Numbered from the stretch's first letter, positions 26,616 to 36,186 are shown. The stretch: 59,045 nucleotides of DNA from Lachnospiraceae bacterium (GCA_022791975.1 JAAWAC010000023.1:1-59045); one strand, 5' to 3'. The notes: generated by a model not told the origin, from the sequence alone. Made by a program: numbers and translations.

Positions 26616-27452
26616 CTAAAGGCCCAGCTGATAGATCCGGTTGGCATTGGAAAAAAACACCTTTTCCCACTCCTCCTCCGGTACAAGCCTGCCAACAAAA
26701 TCAATATATTCCTCCAGATTAACTAAGGGCCAGTCCGTGCCAAACATCACATCCTCATAGCTGTCCAGATAATCCAGCCAGGTCCGAAGCTGCTCCAGAT
26801 ATCCCTTTTTTCGAAGAAACAGCTGGTCTACATCCATCCGTCCCTCTAAAAGTCCGGACAAATCCAAAGCCACATTATCATTTTTATCCACCACCGCTGC
26901 TGCATCCATCAGCCAGGGATTCCCAAAATGGCACATCACCAGCTGTACATTGGGATGCCGGGCCGCCACCTCATCGAGAGTCAGAGGATGGCAATATTTT
27001 AACAAGGCCCCCGGACCGGCCGTCTCTCCTGTGTGGATGGCCACAGGCTTTTTGTAACGCTCCGCCAACTCATAAACCGGCTCATAAACCTCCTCCCACA
27101 CATAGATGGGATTGTAACCGGGATAAAGCTTAATCCCCACACAGCCTGGCTGTCTTAAATTTTCCTCCAAAAGCGTCCCCGCCTGACTAAGAGAGTGCTC
27201 CCGCAAATAGGTGCCATCCAGACCCACACAGTATTTCAGTGGGGTGGGATACCGGTGATCCTCCGGGTTAAGACTTCGGTTTCCCATAACCACGCCTCCC
27301 ACAATGCCCAGGCGCTTATATTCCTTCTGCAAATGCTCCCAGTGATTCTCATGCCCTGCCTCCTGGGCAATCTGGGAAAAATAGCCCTCCCCCGGACAAA
27401 AATGCAGATGAGCATCTATGATTTTAAGGGGTCCTGTTCTTTTTTCTGTCAT
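26616..27452 (-). CDS. Amidohydrolase-family protein
   Basis: A 278-residue TIM-barrel metal-dependent hydrolase of the amidohydrolase 2 type. Visible metal and active-site segments are IDAHLHF near the N-terminus, VAIHTGE, LVMCHFGNPW, and FGTDWPL near the C-terminus with the conserved Asp. The substrate is unknown. AGGAGGG precedes the ATG. It begins 10 bases after the MATE gene stop, so the two are one operon. Confidence 0.88.
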   Translation of the reverse strand: MTEKRTGPLKIIDAHLHFCPGEGYFSQIAQEAGHENHWEHLQKEYKRLGIVGGVVMGNRSLNPEDHRYPTPLKYCVGLDGTYLREHSLSQAGTLLEENLRQPGCVGIKLYPGYNPIYVWEEVYEPVYELAERYKKPVAIHTGETAGPGALLKYCHPLTLDEVAARHPNVQLVMCHFGNPWLMDAAAVVDKNDNVALDLSGLLEGRMDVDQLFLRKKGYLEQLRTWLDYLDSYEDVMFGTDWPLVNLEEYIDFVGRLVPEEEWEKVFFSNANRIYQLGL

Positions 27453-27462
27453 TTGCTCCCTC

Positions 27463-28827
27463 CTAATATTTCCCTTTTTCCAGCCGCCGGAATATCCTCA
27501 TTAACACCCAGACAGCAGTCAGAGCCAGGACAAATTCCGCACACAGCTGTGCATAAGCCAACCCATAAATGGGCACCAGCCAGTCCAGCACAAACAGCGC
27601 CGGGATCTCCAGCACAATCTTTCGCAGCAGCGCAAATACAAGGGCCTTTTGTCCCATGCCACAGGCCTGAAACACACCCACTGCCAGAAAATCCATAGCC
27701 AGAAAGGGTTGGGCCAGACACAATCCCCGCAAAAATCGAGTTCCATAGGCCACAATGATCTCATTTTTCATAAACATGGTCACCAGAGGTCCTGCACCCA
27801 CGTAATAAAACACTGCCGCCGCCCCCAGAAACAGCAAAGAAATCTGAGCGGAGAATATAACTGCCCGTTTCATGCGTGCAACGTCCCCGCTGGCATAATT
27901 ATAGCTTACCAGAGGCATCACCCCCTGAGAAATCCCCATCGCCACATACATGGGCACCATGCTAATCTTCTGGGCAATTCCCATAGCCGCCACCACATCC
28001 GGACCGTGGACAGAGGTAAAATTATTCAGCACTGTCATTCCCGTCACATTCAGCAGGTTTTGGATAGAAGCCGGGATTCCCACGCCACACACTCCCAGGA
28101 TAATGGCCCTTTCCAGGCGAAGCATCGTGGGCTGAATGCGGACACAGGTGCTGCTCCGCTTTACAAAGAGCAGTACAAAGAAGTAAAGGCAGGCTGCACA
28201 GTTGGAGAGAAAGGTAGCCAGCCCAGCCCCCGCCGCCCCCATATTCAGTCCCCAGGGCAGAATAAAAATAGGGTCTAACACAATATTCAGCAGACAGCCA
28301 CTCATGGAGCCAATGCTGGCGTGAAGGGTGGATCCCTCCGCCCGCACCAGGTAGGCCATTACCACATTTAAAATGGAGGGAACTGCGCCCCAGGAAACGG
28401 TCCATTTTAAATAGGCCGCCGTGGCCTCCACAGTCTTGGCATCTGCTCCCAAAACAGTCAGAAATGAACTCCGGCAAAGTGTATAAAACAGGGAAAACAA
28501 AATGCCAAAGCCCAAAGCGCAATAAAATCCAAAGGCAGAGCTTCGGTATACGGTGGTATAATCCTTTCTTCCCAGAGCCCGGCTCATCATACTGGAGCTG
28601 CCCACCCCAAACAGGTTATTGACGGCATTAAAGGCCAGCAACACCGGAGCCGCCAGAGTCACAGCCGCATTCTGCACGGGATCATTGACCATCCCCACAA
28701 AATAAGTGTCCGACAGATTATAAATCACCATTACCAGAGAGCTGATGACCGTGGGAATGGACAGGGTCAATACGGCTCTGGGAATGGGGGTCTGTTCAAA
28801 TAAAAGCTCCTTTTGTACTTTTCCCAT
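27463..28827 (-). CDS. MATE-family efflux transporter
   Basis: A 454-residue 12-helix multidrug/metabolite exporter driven by Na+ or H+. The two six-helix halves are recognisable: IPTVISSLVMVIYNLSDTYFVG at the start, PILAMDFLAVG-like segments, and MGISQGVMPLVSYNYASGD in the second half. GAGGAG precedes the ATG. Cotranscribed with the amidohydrolase gene. It is one of four MATE genes or remnants in the window. Confidence 0.93.
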   Translation of the reverse strand: MGKVQKELLFEQTPIPRAVLTLSIPTVISSLVMVIYNLSDTYFVGMVNDPVQNAAVTLAAPVLLAFNAVNNLFGVGSSSMMSRALGRKDYTTVYRSSAFGFYCALGFGILFSLFYTLCRSSFLTVLGADAKTVEATAAYLKWTVSWGAVPSILNVVMAYLVRAEGSTLHASIGSMSGCLLNIVLDPIFILPWGLNMGAAGAGLATFLSNCAACLYFFVLLFVKRSSTCVRIQPTMLRLERAIILGVCGVGIPASIQNLLNVTGMTVLNNFTSVHGPDVVAAMGIAQKISMVPMYVAMGISQGVMPLVSYNYASGDVARMKRAVIFSAQISLLFLGAAAVFYYVGAGPLVTMFMKNEIIVAYGTRFLRGLCLAQPFLAMDFLAVGVFQACGMGQKALVFALLRKIVLEIPALFVLDWLVPIYGLAYAQLCAEFVLALTAVWVLMRIFRRLEKGKY

Positions 28828-29229
28828 AGTTGTCTCCTCGCTTTCGCCTATGTTCTATTCTATCATTTCCATCCCTTTCTGTCACCAGTGACTTTCAAAT
28901 ATTAGGTGCACCTACCTTCTCTTCGTAAGAGCACACACAGTTAAGAGAGGATAGGAATTACTTTTATTATTTTCTGCTTCTCAATTTGAAATTCCTCCAT
29001 TCTTTCTATTTTATAATGATTCGTACAAAAAAAGCACCTCCAAGGTGCTTCACCAGCTTTCTTTATTTCATAAAAAGGTCAGCAAACCTGTCCACTACAG
29101 ATGTGTTTCAAATACTTCTGGCTGTTGACCCTTTATAAAAATCAAGAGCAAAATTCGTTTACACTTAAATGAATTTCACTTCTGCTTCCTCCAATTATCA
29201 CGCCTCAAAGAGTCTGGAGGCTACTTTAT
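28828..29229. other. Intergenic region of about 400 bases
   Basis: No gene seen. It holds the likely MATE promoter (GTGACA-17-TAGAAT on the minus strand, roughly 28860-28890), a perfect palindrome TAGGTGCACCTA at 28903-28914 upstream of it, and a strong minus-strand terminator at 29026-29050 for the ABC operon. The 180 bases between that terminator and the last ABC gene contain only a spurious four-codon frame. Confidence 0.5.
29026..29050 (-). terminator. Terminator of the eight-gene ABC/transketolase operon
   Basis: AAGCACCT and AGGTGCTT (29032-29039, 29043-29050) form a perfect stem with a 3-base loop. On the minus strand it is followed by TTTTTTT. It lies about 180 bases past the last ATPase gene. 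Confidence 0.85.
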
Positions 29230-29973
29230 CTACCACCATTTAATCTGCTCTGTAATATATTCCCGAAGCTGAATAAACTCTTTGGAGGACACATCTCTGG
29301 GATGAGGAAGGTGGATTCCTACCTCCTCCTTGACAGTGGTAGGCTTCTGGGAGAGGATAAGACAGCGATCCGCCAGATAGACCGCCTCCTCAATATTGTG
29401 GGTAATAAAGATTACTGTGCTTTTGGTGGCCTTCTGTAGCCGAATCACCTCATCTTCCAGGTAATACCGAAGCTTCAGGTCCATCTGTCCGTAGGGTTCA
29501 TCCATCAAAAGCAGATCGGGACGCACTGCAAAGCTGCGACCAATGACAATCCGCTGCTCCGTGCTGGTTGACAGCTCATGGGGATACTTATCCCGGCACT
29601 CCTTAAGTCCCAGCATCTCCAGAATATATTCAGTGGTATTATCATTCTCCATTCTGGAGCGTTTCTTGGTCTCCAGCCCAAACCGGATATTTTGCTCCAC
29701 CGTTAGCCAGGGAAAGGCAGAGGGTTCCTGAAACACAAAGGAGAGATTGTGCTTCTTGGGATTTGCCTCCTCCCCGTCAATAAATATGTTCCCGGAGGTG
29801 GGCTCTAAAAGCTTAACCAAAAGATTTAAGAAGGTGGTCTTTCCACATCCGGTAGGACCCACAATACAGATAAATTCTCCCCGCTGAATATCAAAGGATA
29901 TATTGTCTAAAACCGTCATATCTCCGAATTTTTTTGTGAGATTTCTCACCTTGACTTTCGCCTGATTTCCCAT
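29230..29973 (-). CDS. ABC importer ATPase A, degenerate signature motif
   Basis: A 247-residue NitT/TauT-type ATPase. Walker A GPTGCGKTT (39-47), Q-loop Q82, Walker B LLLMDEP (catalytic E159) and switch His H192 (ITHNIEEA) are intact. The ABC signature, normally LSGGM, reads LSTST (134-138). It is the last gene of the operon, 9 bases after a second ATPase gene whose defects are complementary. The pair should form one complete and one impaired ATP site. Confidence 0.92.
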   Translation of the reverse strand: MGNQAKVKVRNLTKKFGDMTVLDNISFDIQRGEFICIVGPTGCGKTTFLNLLVKLLEPTSGNIFIDGEEANPKKHNLSFVFQEPSAFPWLTVEQNIRFGLETKKRSRMENDNTTEYILEMLGLKECRDKYPHELSTSTEQRIVIGRSFAVRPDLLLMDEPYGQMDLKLRYYLEDEVIRLQKATKSTVIFITHNIEEAVYLADRCLILSQKPTTVKEEVGIHLPHPRDVSSKEFIQLREYITEQIKWW

Positions 29974-29982
29974 GTCTGCCTC

Positions 29983-30744
29983 CTATAATACCAGGGTAAA
30001 ATCATTTGCTATGGTATTTCTTAGCTTCAAAAACCCTTGATCCGTATAGCTTCGGGGTCTCTCCAGCTGTGGAATGTATTCCTTTTTTATCCGGGCTGGA
30101 CTTCCCTCCAGCAGCAAAATGCGGTCCCCCAGAAAAATGGCCTCCTCAATGTTATTCGTGACGAATATCACGGTTCTTTTTTCCTCCTGCCAAATCCGTA
30201 GCAGCTCCTCCTCCATTTGATACCGGGTCTGGGCATCCAGCGCCCCAAAGGGTTCATCCAACAGCAGAATATCCGATTCCCCGGCAAAGGCCCGGGCAAT
30301 AGCTGTCCGCTGCTTCATTCCCCCGGAAATCTGATGGGGATAGTGATTCTCAAAGCCCTCCAGTCCTACCAGCTTTAGGTATGCCTTGGCTTTTTCCAGC
30401 CTCTCCTTTTTTTCCATGCCCCGGAATTTCTGATTCATCTCCACATTTTCCAGTACCGTTTTCCAGGGAAACAGCGCATATCGCTGAAATACAATTCCCA
30501 TATCGCTGATCTTGCGCTCCCTATCCACAAAGGAAATCTCTCCCTGATAGTCTGTATCCAGCCCGGCAATGAGATCCAGCAGCACGGTTTTTCCCACCTG
30601 GCCCGCTCCCAAAAGCACCAGGAATTCATTTTCTCCCACCTCCAGATTGATATCCTCCAGCACTAGGCGGGGACCATTTTTTCTGTTGGCAAATTTCTTT
30701 GACACATGGGTAAGCCTTATCTTTGTGTTTCTTTCCACGGACAC
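29983..30744 (-). CDS. ABC importer ATPase B, switch His replaced by Asn
   Basis: A 253-residue NitT/TauT-type ATPase. Walker A GAGQVGKT (46-53), Q87, the normal signature ISGGMKQR (139-146) and Walker B LLLDEP (E164) are present. The H-loop reads VTNNIEEA instead of VTHDIEEA, so N197 replaces the switch histidine. GTG start behind GGAGGTG, overlapping the upstream permease gene by 28 bases. Probably the partner of ATPase A in a heterodimer. Confidence 0.92.
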   Translation of the reverse strand: MSVERNTKIRLTHVSKKFANRKNGPRLVLEDINLEVGENEFLVLLGAGQVGKTVLLDLIAGLDTDYQGEISFVDRERKISDMGIVFQRYALFPWKTVLENVEMNQKFRGMEKKERLEKAKAYLKLVGLEGFENHYPHQISGGMKQRTAIARAFAGESDILLLDEPFGALDAQTRYQMEEELLRIWQEEKRTVIFVTNNIEEAIFLGDRILLLEGSPARIKKEYIPQLERPRSYTDQGFLKLRNTIANDFTLVL

Positions 30745-31490
30745 AATTTCACCTCCAGATAATTCAGTGCCGCCGTGATCAGCGCACTCACAACTCCGAT
30801 AACTACCATTCCGGCCAGTATCAATGCGGAATCCCCATTATCCATTCCCCGTATAATTAAAAAGCCAACGCCCTGCCTGGCCACCACCATCTCTGCGGCC
30901 AGCACACACATCCAGCCCGTGGACAATGCCGTTTTCATTCCAGCCACAATGGAAGGAAGACTATCTGGCAGCACTGCCTCCAGCATAATAGCCCGATCAC
31001 TGGCCCCCACGGACCGGGCCGCCTTGATCAGCATAGGATTTACCTGACGGATACCTGCAAAGGTGTTTAACACGATGGGCACAACAGCCCCGATAAATAC
31101 AATGACAATCTTGGAGGTCTCCCCAATCCCGCACCACAGAATAATCAGGGGAATCCAGGCGATGGGGGGAATGGGCCGGATAATCTCAAACACCGGCCAG
31201 GCTATATGATGAAAGGTCTCATACCAGCCCAGCAGAATCCCGAAGGTTACTCCAAACAGGGAGGCCAGGGCAAAGGCCCCCAGCACCCGTCCAAGACTCA
31301 CCAGAATATGTACGGGAAGAATGGCCTTGGAAATAGGGTGAATGGTAATATCCCAGAGCCGCTTTCCCACAGCCAGGGGTGTGGGCATAATATCCGGTTT
31401 TGCCTGGTATACCAGCATCCACAAGCCCAAAAGCAATCCCACAGCCAGGGCTGGAAGCGCCAAGTCCAACAGTTTTCTACTCCTTGTCAT
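30717..31490 (-). CDS. ABC importer permease 2
   Basis: A 257-residue inner-membrane permease of the NitT/TauT family, with about six helices and the cytoplasmic coupling-helix motif (AARSVGASDRAIMLEAVLPDSLPS). The ATG at 31490 overlaps the stop of permease 1 (ATGA) and has GGAGGAGGG upstream; longer frames upstream belong to a shifted reading of permease 1. It resembles permease 1 in sequence order (EIIRPIPPIAWIPL versus EIVRPIPPIAWIPI), so the pair arose by duplication. Confidence 0.92.
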   Translation of the reverse strand: MTRSRKLLDLALPALAVGLLLGLWMLVYQAKPDIMPTPLAVGKRLWDITIHPISKAILPVHILVSLGRVLGAFALASLFGVTFGILLGWYETFHHIAWPVFEIIRPIPPIAWIPLIILWCGIGETSKIVIVFIGAVVPIVLNTFAGIRQVNPMLIKAARSVGASDRAIMLEAVLPDSLPSIVAGMKTALSTGWMCVLAAEMVVARQGVGFLIIRGMDNGDSALILAGMVVIGVVSALITAALNYLEVKLCPWKETQR

Positions 31491-32278
31491 AGGGAATCCC
31501 TCCTCCAGGGGGCAATATGCCTCTCCACACATCCCAGCACAAAGGACATTAGCGCCCCTGTGCAGCCAATCACCAACATTCCCACTACAATAATATCCGG
31601 CCGAATAATGGCCCTCCCCATCTGAATCATATAGCCCAGCCCATTGGTGGAGGCCAGCATTTCCGCCGCCACCAGGGTGGACCAGGAGGCCCCCAGAGAA
31701 ATCCGAATGCCCGTAAACACCATGGGAATGGCGGAGGGAATGCAAACTTTTGTAAAAATTCTTAGGTGGCCTGCCCCCATGGTTTTAGCTGCCTGAATAT
31801 AGACAGGATTGGTAAGCTTAACCCCTGTGTAGGAATTGATTACACAGGGCACAAAGGCCGCCACAAACACAATAAATACCTTGGCAGGCATGCCGATTCC
31901 CAGGAACAAAATCACAATGGGTATCCAGGCAATAGGGGGAATGGGCCGCACAATCTCAAAGATAGGATTTAGAAATCTTCTGGCAGTCCTGAAGTACCCC
32001 ATAACCAGTCCCATGGGAATCCCCACGGCCATGGCTGTAAAAAAACCTGCCATGGCCAGCTGAAAGCTACTTAAAAAATGTTCCTGCACCGTAGCTCCGT
32101 CCGGGTCTCGGGAGCTTAGTTTCTCCAGAAAGGTTTGCAGCACCTGCCATGGCGTGCTCATGGTTCGCTCTGAGATAACCCCTGTGGCCATCAAAAGCTG
32201 CCATAAGCTCAGAAACAACCCCAAGCCCACACATCCCAGCAGGATTTTTCCTCCCCAGTGCTTTCCTGATTTTTTCAT
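31487..32278 (-). CDS. ABC importer permease 1
   Basis: A 263-residue NitT/TauT-type permease with a first helix at residues 10-30, the conserved EIVRPIPPIAWIPIVILFLGIG segment split around the membrane, and the coupling motif AAKTMGAGHLRIFTKVCIPSAIP. It follows the binding-protein gene by 32 bases. With permease 2 it should form a heterodimeric channel. Confidence 0.92.
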   Translation of the reverse strand: MKKSGKHWGGKILLGCVGLGLFLSLWQLLMATGVISERTMSTPWQVLQTFLEKLSSRDPDGATVQEHFLSSFQLAMAGFFTAMAVGIPMGLVMGYFRTARRFLNPIFEIVRPIPPIAWIPIVILFLGIGMPAKVFIVFVAAFVPCVINSYTGVKLTNPVYIQAAKTMGAGHLRIFTKVCIPSAIPMVFTGIRISLGASWSTLVAAEMLASTNGLGYMIQMGRAIIRPDIIVVGMLVIGCTGALMSFVLGCVERHIAPWRRDSL

Positions 32279-32310
32279 AGCGACTCACGTTCCCTTTCTT
32301 TACTTGGGTG

Positions 32311-33363
32311 TTACTGCTCCTGTGCAATCTCCAGCAGAAGGGAATTGTCAAGAAAACCCCCCGCTGCCAATGCGTCTCGGTCCTCCTTGGAGATGCGCCC
32401 CTCAGCCACAAAGATGTCCACATATTTCATCACAATTTCGTCTGCTTTGGTCTGTCCCTTTTCCCCGGCAAACAGCTCCAGCTGTTCCTCAAGCGCCGGG
32501 AGAGGCCGCTCCTCCACAATCTTTCTGGCCCCTTCGCTGTCAATGGTGAGACCGTTGTCCAGCTCCATGGTCTCCAAAGTCTCTGCCAACTTCTCCCAGT
32601 CGCCGGCCATGGTCTCACAGTGCTGATAATATTGGCGCAGCCAGGATTTTATCACATCCCGCTTTTCCGCAAGGGCTTTTTCGCTGGCCACCACCACAAT
32701 GGGAATCTGTTCCCCGGTGGCCACTCCGCTGGCTGCCATAACCCAGTCCTCCTCCACGCTGTAGGCAATGGGCGGCCAACAGGCCAACACATCCCCCTCC
32801 CCGGCCTTAAAGGCCGTGAGCGCCTGAGACGGGTCCATATGTACAATCTCCACATCGGCCTCCGAAAGCCCCAGCTTCTCCAGCGTAACCACCAGCATCA
32901 GATGCGAGCTGGTAGCTGTGGTACACAGAATCTTCTTTCCCCTCCAGGTGTCTGCATTTCCATAGATATCCGGGCAGCCCGGCACCTGCCCCTGGACAGA
33001 GAGAATGTCACTGTCCGGACGGACGTAGAATCGTGGGGAAACCGTATCGTCCACAGAAAAGCCAATAATCTTCAGCCCATAGGATACGCCACCAAAGATG
33101 GCCGGGGGAAGTCCAGTCACCCCAACCTCCCACTCGTCAGCCCCCAAAGCCTCGTTCTGGGTATTTCCGGAAACAAATATTAAGGATTCTGTCTCAAGCC
33201 CCTCATAGAGCCCTTGCTCCTCCGCCAGGTAAATAGGAATTCCCTGGGTGTAAGGCTGGTTTCCGATTGTCAGCGTCTCAAGCCCCTTTTCTCCCTGTCC
33301 TCCACAGGCGGACATACACAGGATAACTGCCCCCAAAACCATATATAGTAATTTCTTTTTCAT
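32311..33363 (-). CDS. NitT/TauT-type substrate-binding lipoprotein
   Basis: A 350-residue extracellular solute-binding lipoprotein. The signal peptide ends in the lipobox CMSAC. The mature part has the NMT1/THI5-like fold pattern: LTIGNQPYTQGIPIYLAEEQGLYEG, then VGVTGLPPAIFGGV, then ILCTTATSSHLMLVVTLEKLG. This family binds sulfonates, nitrate, taurine, thiamine precursors or aromatic acids; the ligand cannot be read. Its place between transketolase and permease genes ties import to that metabolism. Confidence 0.88.
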   Translation of the reverse strand: MKKKLLYMVLGAVILCMSACGGQGEKGLETLTIGNQPYTQGIPIYLAEEQGLYEGLETESLIFVSGNTQNEALGADEWEVGVTGLPPAIFGGVSYGLKIIGFSVDDTVSPRFYVRPDSDILSVQGQVPGCPDIYGNADTWRGKKILCTTATSSHLMLVVTLEKLGLSEADVEIVHMDPSQALTAFKAGEGDVLACWPPIAYSVEEDWVMAASGVATGEQIPIVVVASEKALAEKRDVIKSWLRQYYQHCETMAGDWEKLAETLETMELDNGLTIDSEGARKIVEERPLPALEEQLELFAGEKGQTKADEIVMKYVDIFVAEGRISKEDRDALAAGGFLDNSLLLEIAQEQ

Positions 33364-33377
33364 CTCTTCCCCCTGGT

Positions 33378-34307
33378 TTACTTCTTCATTTTCATGGATT
33401 CCTTGGCCGCCTCTACAATATCCTCCGGCGTCAGGTGAAACAGCTTCTTCAGATAATTAAGCGGTCCCACCTCGCTGAACCGATCCTGTACTCCAATGGC
33501 CTTTAAGGGAACCGGATAAGCCTGGGTGACCACGTCTGCCACAGCCGAGTGCAACCCCCCAAGAACATTGTGATTTTCACAGGTTACCCCACACCCCGTC
33601 TTTCTGAGGGAATGGAGAACGGTCTCCTCATCTATGGGCTTTATGGTGTGGACATTGATCACCTCCGCATGGATGCCCTCCTCCTCCAAAAGCCTGGCTG
33701 CCTCCAGAGCCTCCGCCACCATAATTCCGGTGGCCAGCAGGGTTACATCACTGCCCTCCTGTATCACATCTGCCCGAAAGAGATCAAAGTGATAATTTTC
33801 ATCAAAGATATCCTTTGCCTCCTTGCGGATCACCCGAATATACACGGCCCCGTCATAGGCAGCAATCTGGGGTATGGCCTGGCGCAGCTGTGTCTCATCT
33901 ACCGCTTCATAGATCACCATGTCCGCAATGCTCCGCAGAGCCCCCATATCATCCATAGCTGAGTGGGTTGCTCCCAGAATGGTAGCGGAAATCCCTGGGT
34001 CAGAGCCCACAATCTTTACATTCAGTCTGGGATGACAGATGGACACGGCCACCTGATCCAGCATCCGCCTCCCTGAGAAGGAAGCAAAGCCGTAGATAAA
34101 GGGAATCATTCCATAGGCAGACATACCTCCTGCCAGAGATGCCATATTCTGCTCACACACCCCCACGTTAAAAGCCCTCTCCGGATATTTATCCTGAATC
34201 CAGAAATTGTCATGGGCGCCTGCCAAATCCGCATTTACCACGCAAACCCGCGCATTGTCCTGCATCAATTTATCGATCTCCTGAGAGAAAATTGTTCTCA
34301 TTTCCAT
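33378..34307 (-). CDS. Transketolase, C-terminal subunit
   Basis: A 309-residue protein equal to the pyrimidine-binding and C-terminal domains of transketolase. It shows FNVGVCEQNMASLAGG, where the Glu activates thiamine diphosphate, and ATGIMVAEALEAARLLEEEGI plus GGLHSAVADVV in the C-domain. It works with the adjacent N-terminal subunit, 14 bases upstream. Split transketolases are known in Firmicutes. Good AGGAGGA before the ATG. Confidence 0.9.
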   Translation of the reverse strand: MEMRTIFSQEIDKLMQDNARVCVVNADLAGAHDNFWIQDKYPERAFNVGVCEQNMASLAGGMSAYGMIPFIYGFASFSGRRMLDQVAVSICHPRLNVKIVGSDPGISATILGATHSAMDDMGALRSIADMVIYEAVDETQLRQAIPQIAAYDGAVYIRVIRKEAKDIFDENYHFDLFRADVIQEGSDVTLLATGIMVAEALEAARLLEEEGIHAEVINVHTIKPIDEETVLHSLRKTGCGVTCENHNVLGGLHSAVADVVTQAYPVPLKAIGVQDRFSEVGPLNYLKKLFHLTPEDIVEAAKESMKMKK

Positions 34308-34321
34308 TTTCCATTCCTCCT

Positions 34322-35143
34322 CTATGCCAGCTCAGCCAGGGCCTGCTCTTCCATTTCTTTGCTTACCGGGATATGATGACACTTGGCCCCCAGGGATTCA
34401 AAGGTATGGAAGCCCTTTCCCTTTACCGTGTTCAGCAGTATCACATTGGGTACGCCCTTGGTCCCCTTTGCCTTCTCAACAGCCTCATAAATCTGCTCTA
34501 CGTTATGGCCGTCCACCTCCTGGGCATAGAACCCAAAGGCCTCCCACCGATCCTTCATCCGCCGCATATTTACGATCTCATCAATCCAGCCATCGCACTG
34601 AGCCCGGTTTACGTCCACAAAGGTGATCAGGTTATCCAGACAATACTGGCTGGCCGTCATGGCCGCCTCCCAGATCTGCCCCTCCTGGCACTCTCCATCT
34701 CCCACAATAACATAGATATAGGCGTCATCTCCCAAAATCTTGGCTGCCTTTGCCATGCCGGCCCCGCAGGACAGCCCCTGTCCCAGGGATCCTGTAGACA
34801 TGTCAATCCCCGGTGTCTTTCTCATATCCACATGGCTTGGCAGAATGGTTCCCGGCTGATTTAAGGTATACAGCTCCTCTACGGGATAAAATCCCATTTG
34901 GGCTAGTACCGTATAGAGCCCCGGACCGCAGTGCCCCTTGGAAAGTACCAGCCTGTCTCTTCCCTCCATCTGGGGATTTTTGGGGTCCACATGCATGCAT
35001 TTTTTGTAGAGAACGGCCAGCAACTCTACCATGGATAAGGACCCTCCAATATGTCCCAGTCCCAGAGAGGCTATCTGCTTTACCGTAAGTCTTCTGCTCT
35101 CCTTACAAAACTCCTCCAATTCTCTGATTTCTTCCTGTTTCAT
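34322..35143 (-). CDS. Transketolase, N-terminal subunit
   Basis: A 273-residue thiamine-diphosphate-binding half of transketolase. It shows LGHIGGSLSMVELLAVLY, the catalytic-type His in KGHCGPGLY, and the TPP motif GDGECQEGQIWEA...NRAQCDG. The ATG at 35143 has AGGAGGA upstream. The subunit pairs with the C-terminal subunit. Whether the substrate is an ordinary sugar phosphate or a specialised ketose is unknown. Confidence 0.9.
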   Translation of the reverse strand: MKQEEIRELEEFCKESRRLTVKQIASLGLGHIGGSLSMVELLAVLYKKCMHVDPKNPQMEGRDRLVLSKGHCGPGLYTVLAQMGFYPVEELYTLNQPGTILPSHVDMRKTPGIDMSTGSLGQGLSCGAGMAKAAKILGDDAYIYVIVGDGECQEGQIWEAAMTASQYCLDNLITFVDVNRAQCDGWIDEIVNMRRMKDRWEAFGFYAQEVDGHNVEQIYEAVEKAKGTKGVPNVILLNTVKGKGFHTFESLGAKCHHIPVSKEMEEQALAELA

Positions 35144-35180
35144 TGCAATCCTCCTGTACTTGATAAATGTTTTCAAAAGC

Positions 35181-36083
35181 TCATCCCTGTTTTGCCTTTA
35201 CCTGCTGCTCCTTGATAATTCCGTAAGCGCTTACCAACACCACTGCACATCCTGCCAATGCCATGACTGTAGGTACAGTTCCATAGATAAAGAAGGTGAG
35301 AATCATGGTAATAATGGGAATCAGCAGCAAAATCACCTTTACGATCCATGCGGGAAGCTCTGCAAGCGCTTTGTAATAGGAAAGAAACAACATATACTGG
35401 GTCAGCCCGGAAATAATCAGTGCAATCAAAATAGGCCAGCTAGCCAGGGCGATGTTCACCTCTCCCACACTTCCTGTGGCGATAAACATAGTGATAAATA
35501 AGGTCATGGTAATCAATACATTGTAGTAAGCCACGGTAATCTGGGTAATGGGTACCTTTTTTTGCTTGATAATTCCGGAGATATTAAAGGTATTCCAGGT
35601 CAGAAGAATGGCACTGAGCAGGAAAAACAGATCTCCCACGTTAAAGGTCATCTTGGTAAAGTCTGTTCCGATAATCATCAATACGCCCACAAACATAACC
35701 AGGGAATATAACCAGTCCTTCTTGGTAAATTTTTCTTTAAAAAACAGCATGGATGCAAAATTTACCATTAACACATCGGTTTTCAGCAGAAAGGCTCCCG
35801 TCTGGGCATTTCCAAACTTAAATCCAAAGAAATTGGTGAAGTTTACGGAAAAACCGATAAGGCCAATGAGCAAAAGCTTAGGTAACAGGGCCTTTACTGT
35901 GAACAGATCCTTAAATTTTCCCTGTACCAGCAGGGTGATGCTCAGAAGAGCTAAGGTAATAACAAAGGTGAATACACCCGTGGTGTATGTACTGATGTTT
36001 TTGTTTGCAAACCCCTGTGCCGCATAAAGTGTTCCCCATATAAATGCCAGCAGAATTACATTCGAGTATTTTCCTAGTTTCAT
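35181..36083 (-). CDS. EamA/DMT-family transporter
   Basis: A 300-residue membrane protein with ten predicted helices in two repeated halves, as in drug/metabolite transporters (ILLAFIWGTLYAAQGFANK at the start, GCAVVLVSAYGIIKEQQ at the end). AGGAGGAGG precedes the ATG. It is the first gene of the operon and starts beneath a strong promoter covered by a large inverted repeat. Import or export of a metabolite related to the split transketolase is likely. Confidence 0.88.
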   Translation of the reverse strand: MKLGKYSNVILLAFIWGTLYAAQGFANKNISTYTTGVFTFVITLALLSITLLVQGKFKDLFTVKALLPKLLLIGLIGFSVNFTNFFGFKFGNAQTGAFLLKTDVLMVNFASMLFFKEKFTKKDWLYSLVMFVGVLMIIGTDFTKMTFNVGDLFFLLSAILLTWNTFNISGIIKQKKVPITQITVAYYNVLITMTLFITMFIATGSVGEVNIALASWPILIALIISGLTQYMLFLSYYKALAELPAWIVKVILLLIPIITMILTFFIYGTVPTVMALAGCAVVLVSAYGIIKEQQVKAKQG

Positions 36084-36138
36084 GGTGTCCTCCTCCTAAA
36101 ATTTGTTTTACATTATCAAATAAGATCGGCCATTTCTT

Positions 36139-36178
36139 AATTTAATTTGATAATAGCAAATTAAATTTTGTTTGTCAA
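36139..36178 (-). promoter_or_regulatory. eamA operon promoter under an 11-bp-arm inverted repeat
   Basis: On the minus strand TTGACA (36173-36178), 17 bases, TATTAT (36150-36155). A perfect inverted repeat with arms AATTTAATTTG and CAAATTAAATT (36139-36149, 36157-36167) and a 7-base centre covers the -10 and most of the spacer. This is the layout of a repressor operator. Confidence 0.65.
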
Positions 36179-36186
36179 TATATATT

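Noticed and set aside
32308..33183. A 291-codon open frame opposite the binding-protein gene
   Set aside because: Antisense shadow of a clear substrate-binding lipoprotein; its product has no family resemblance.
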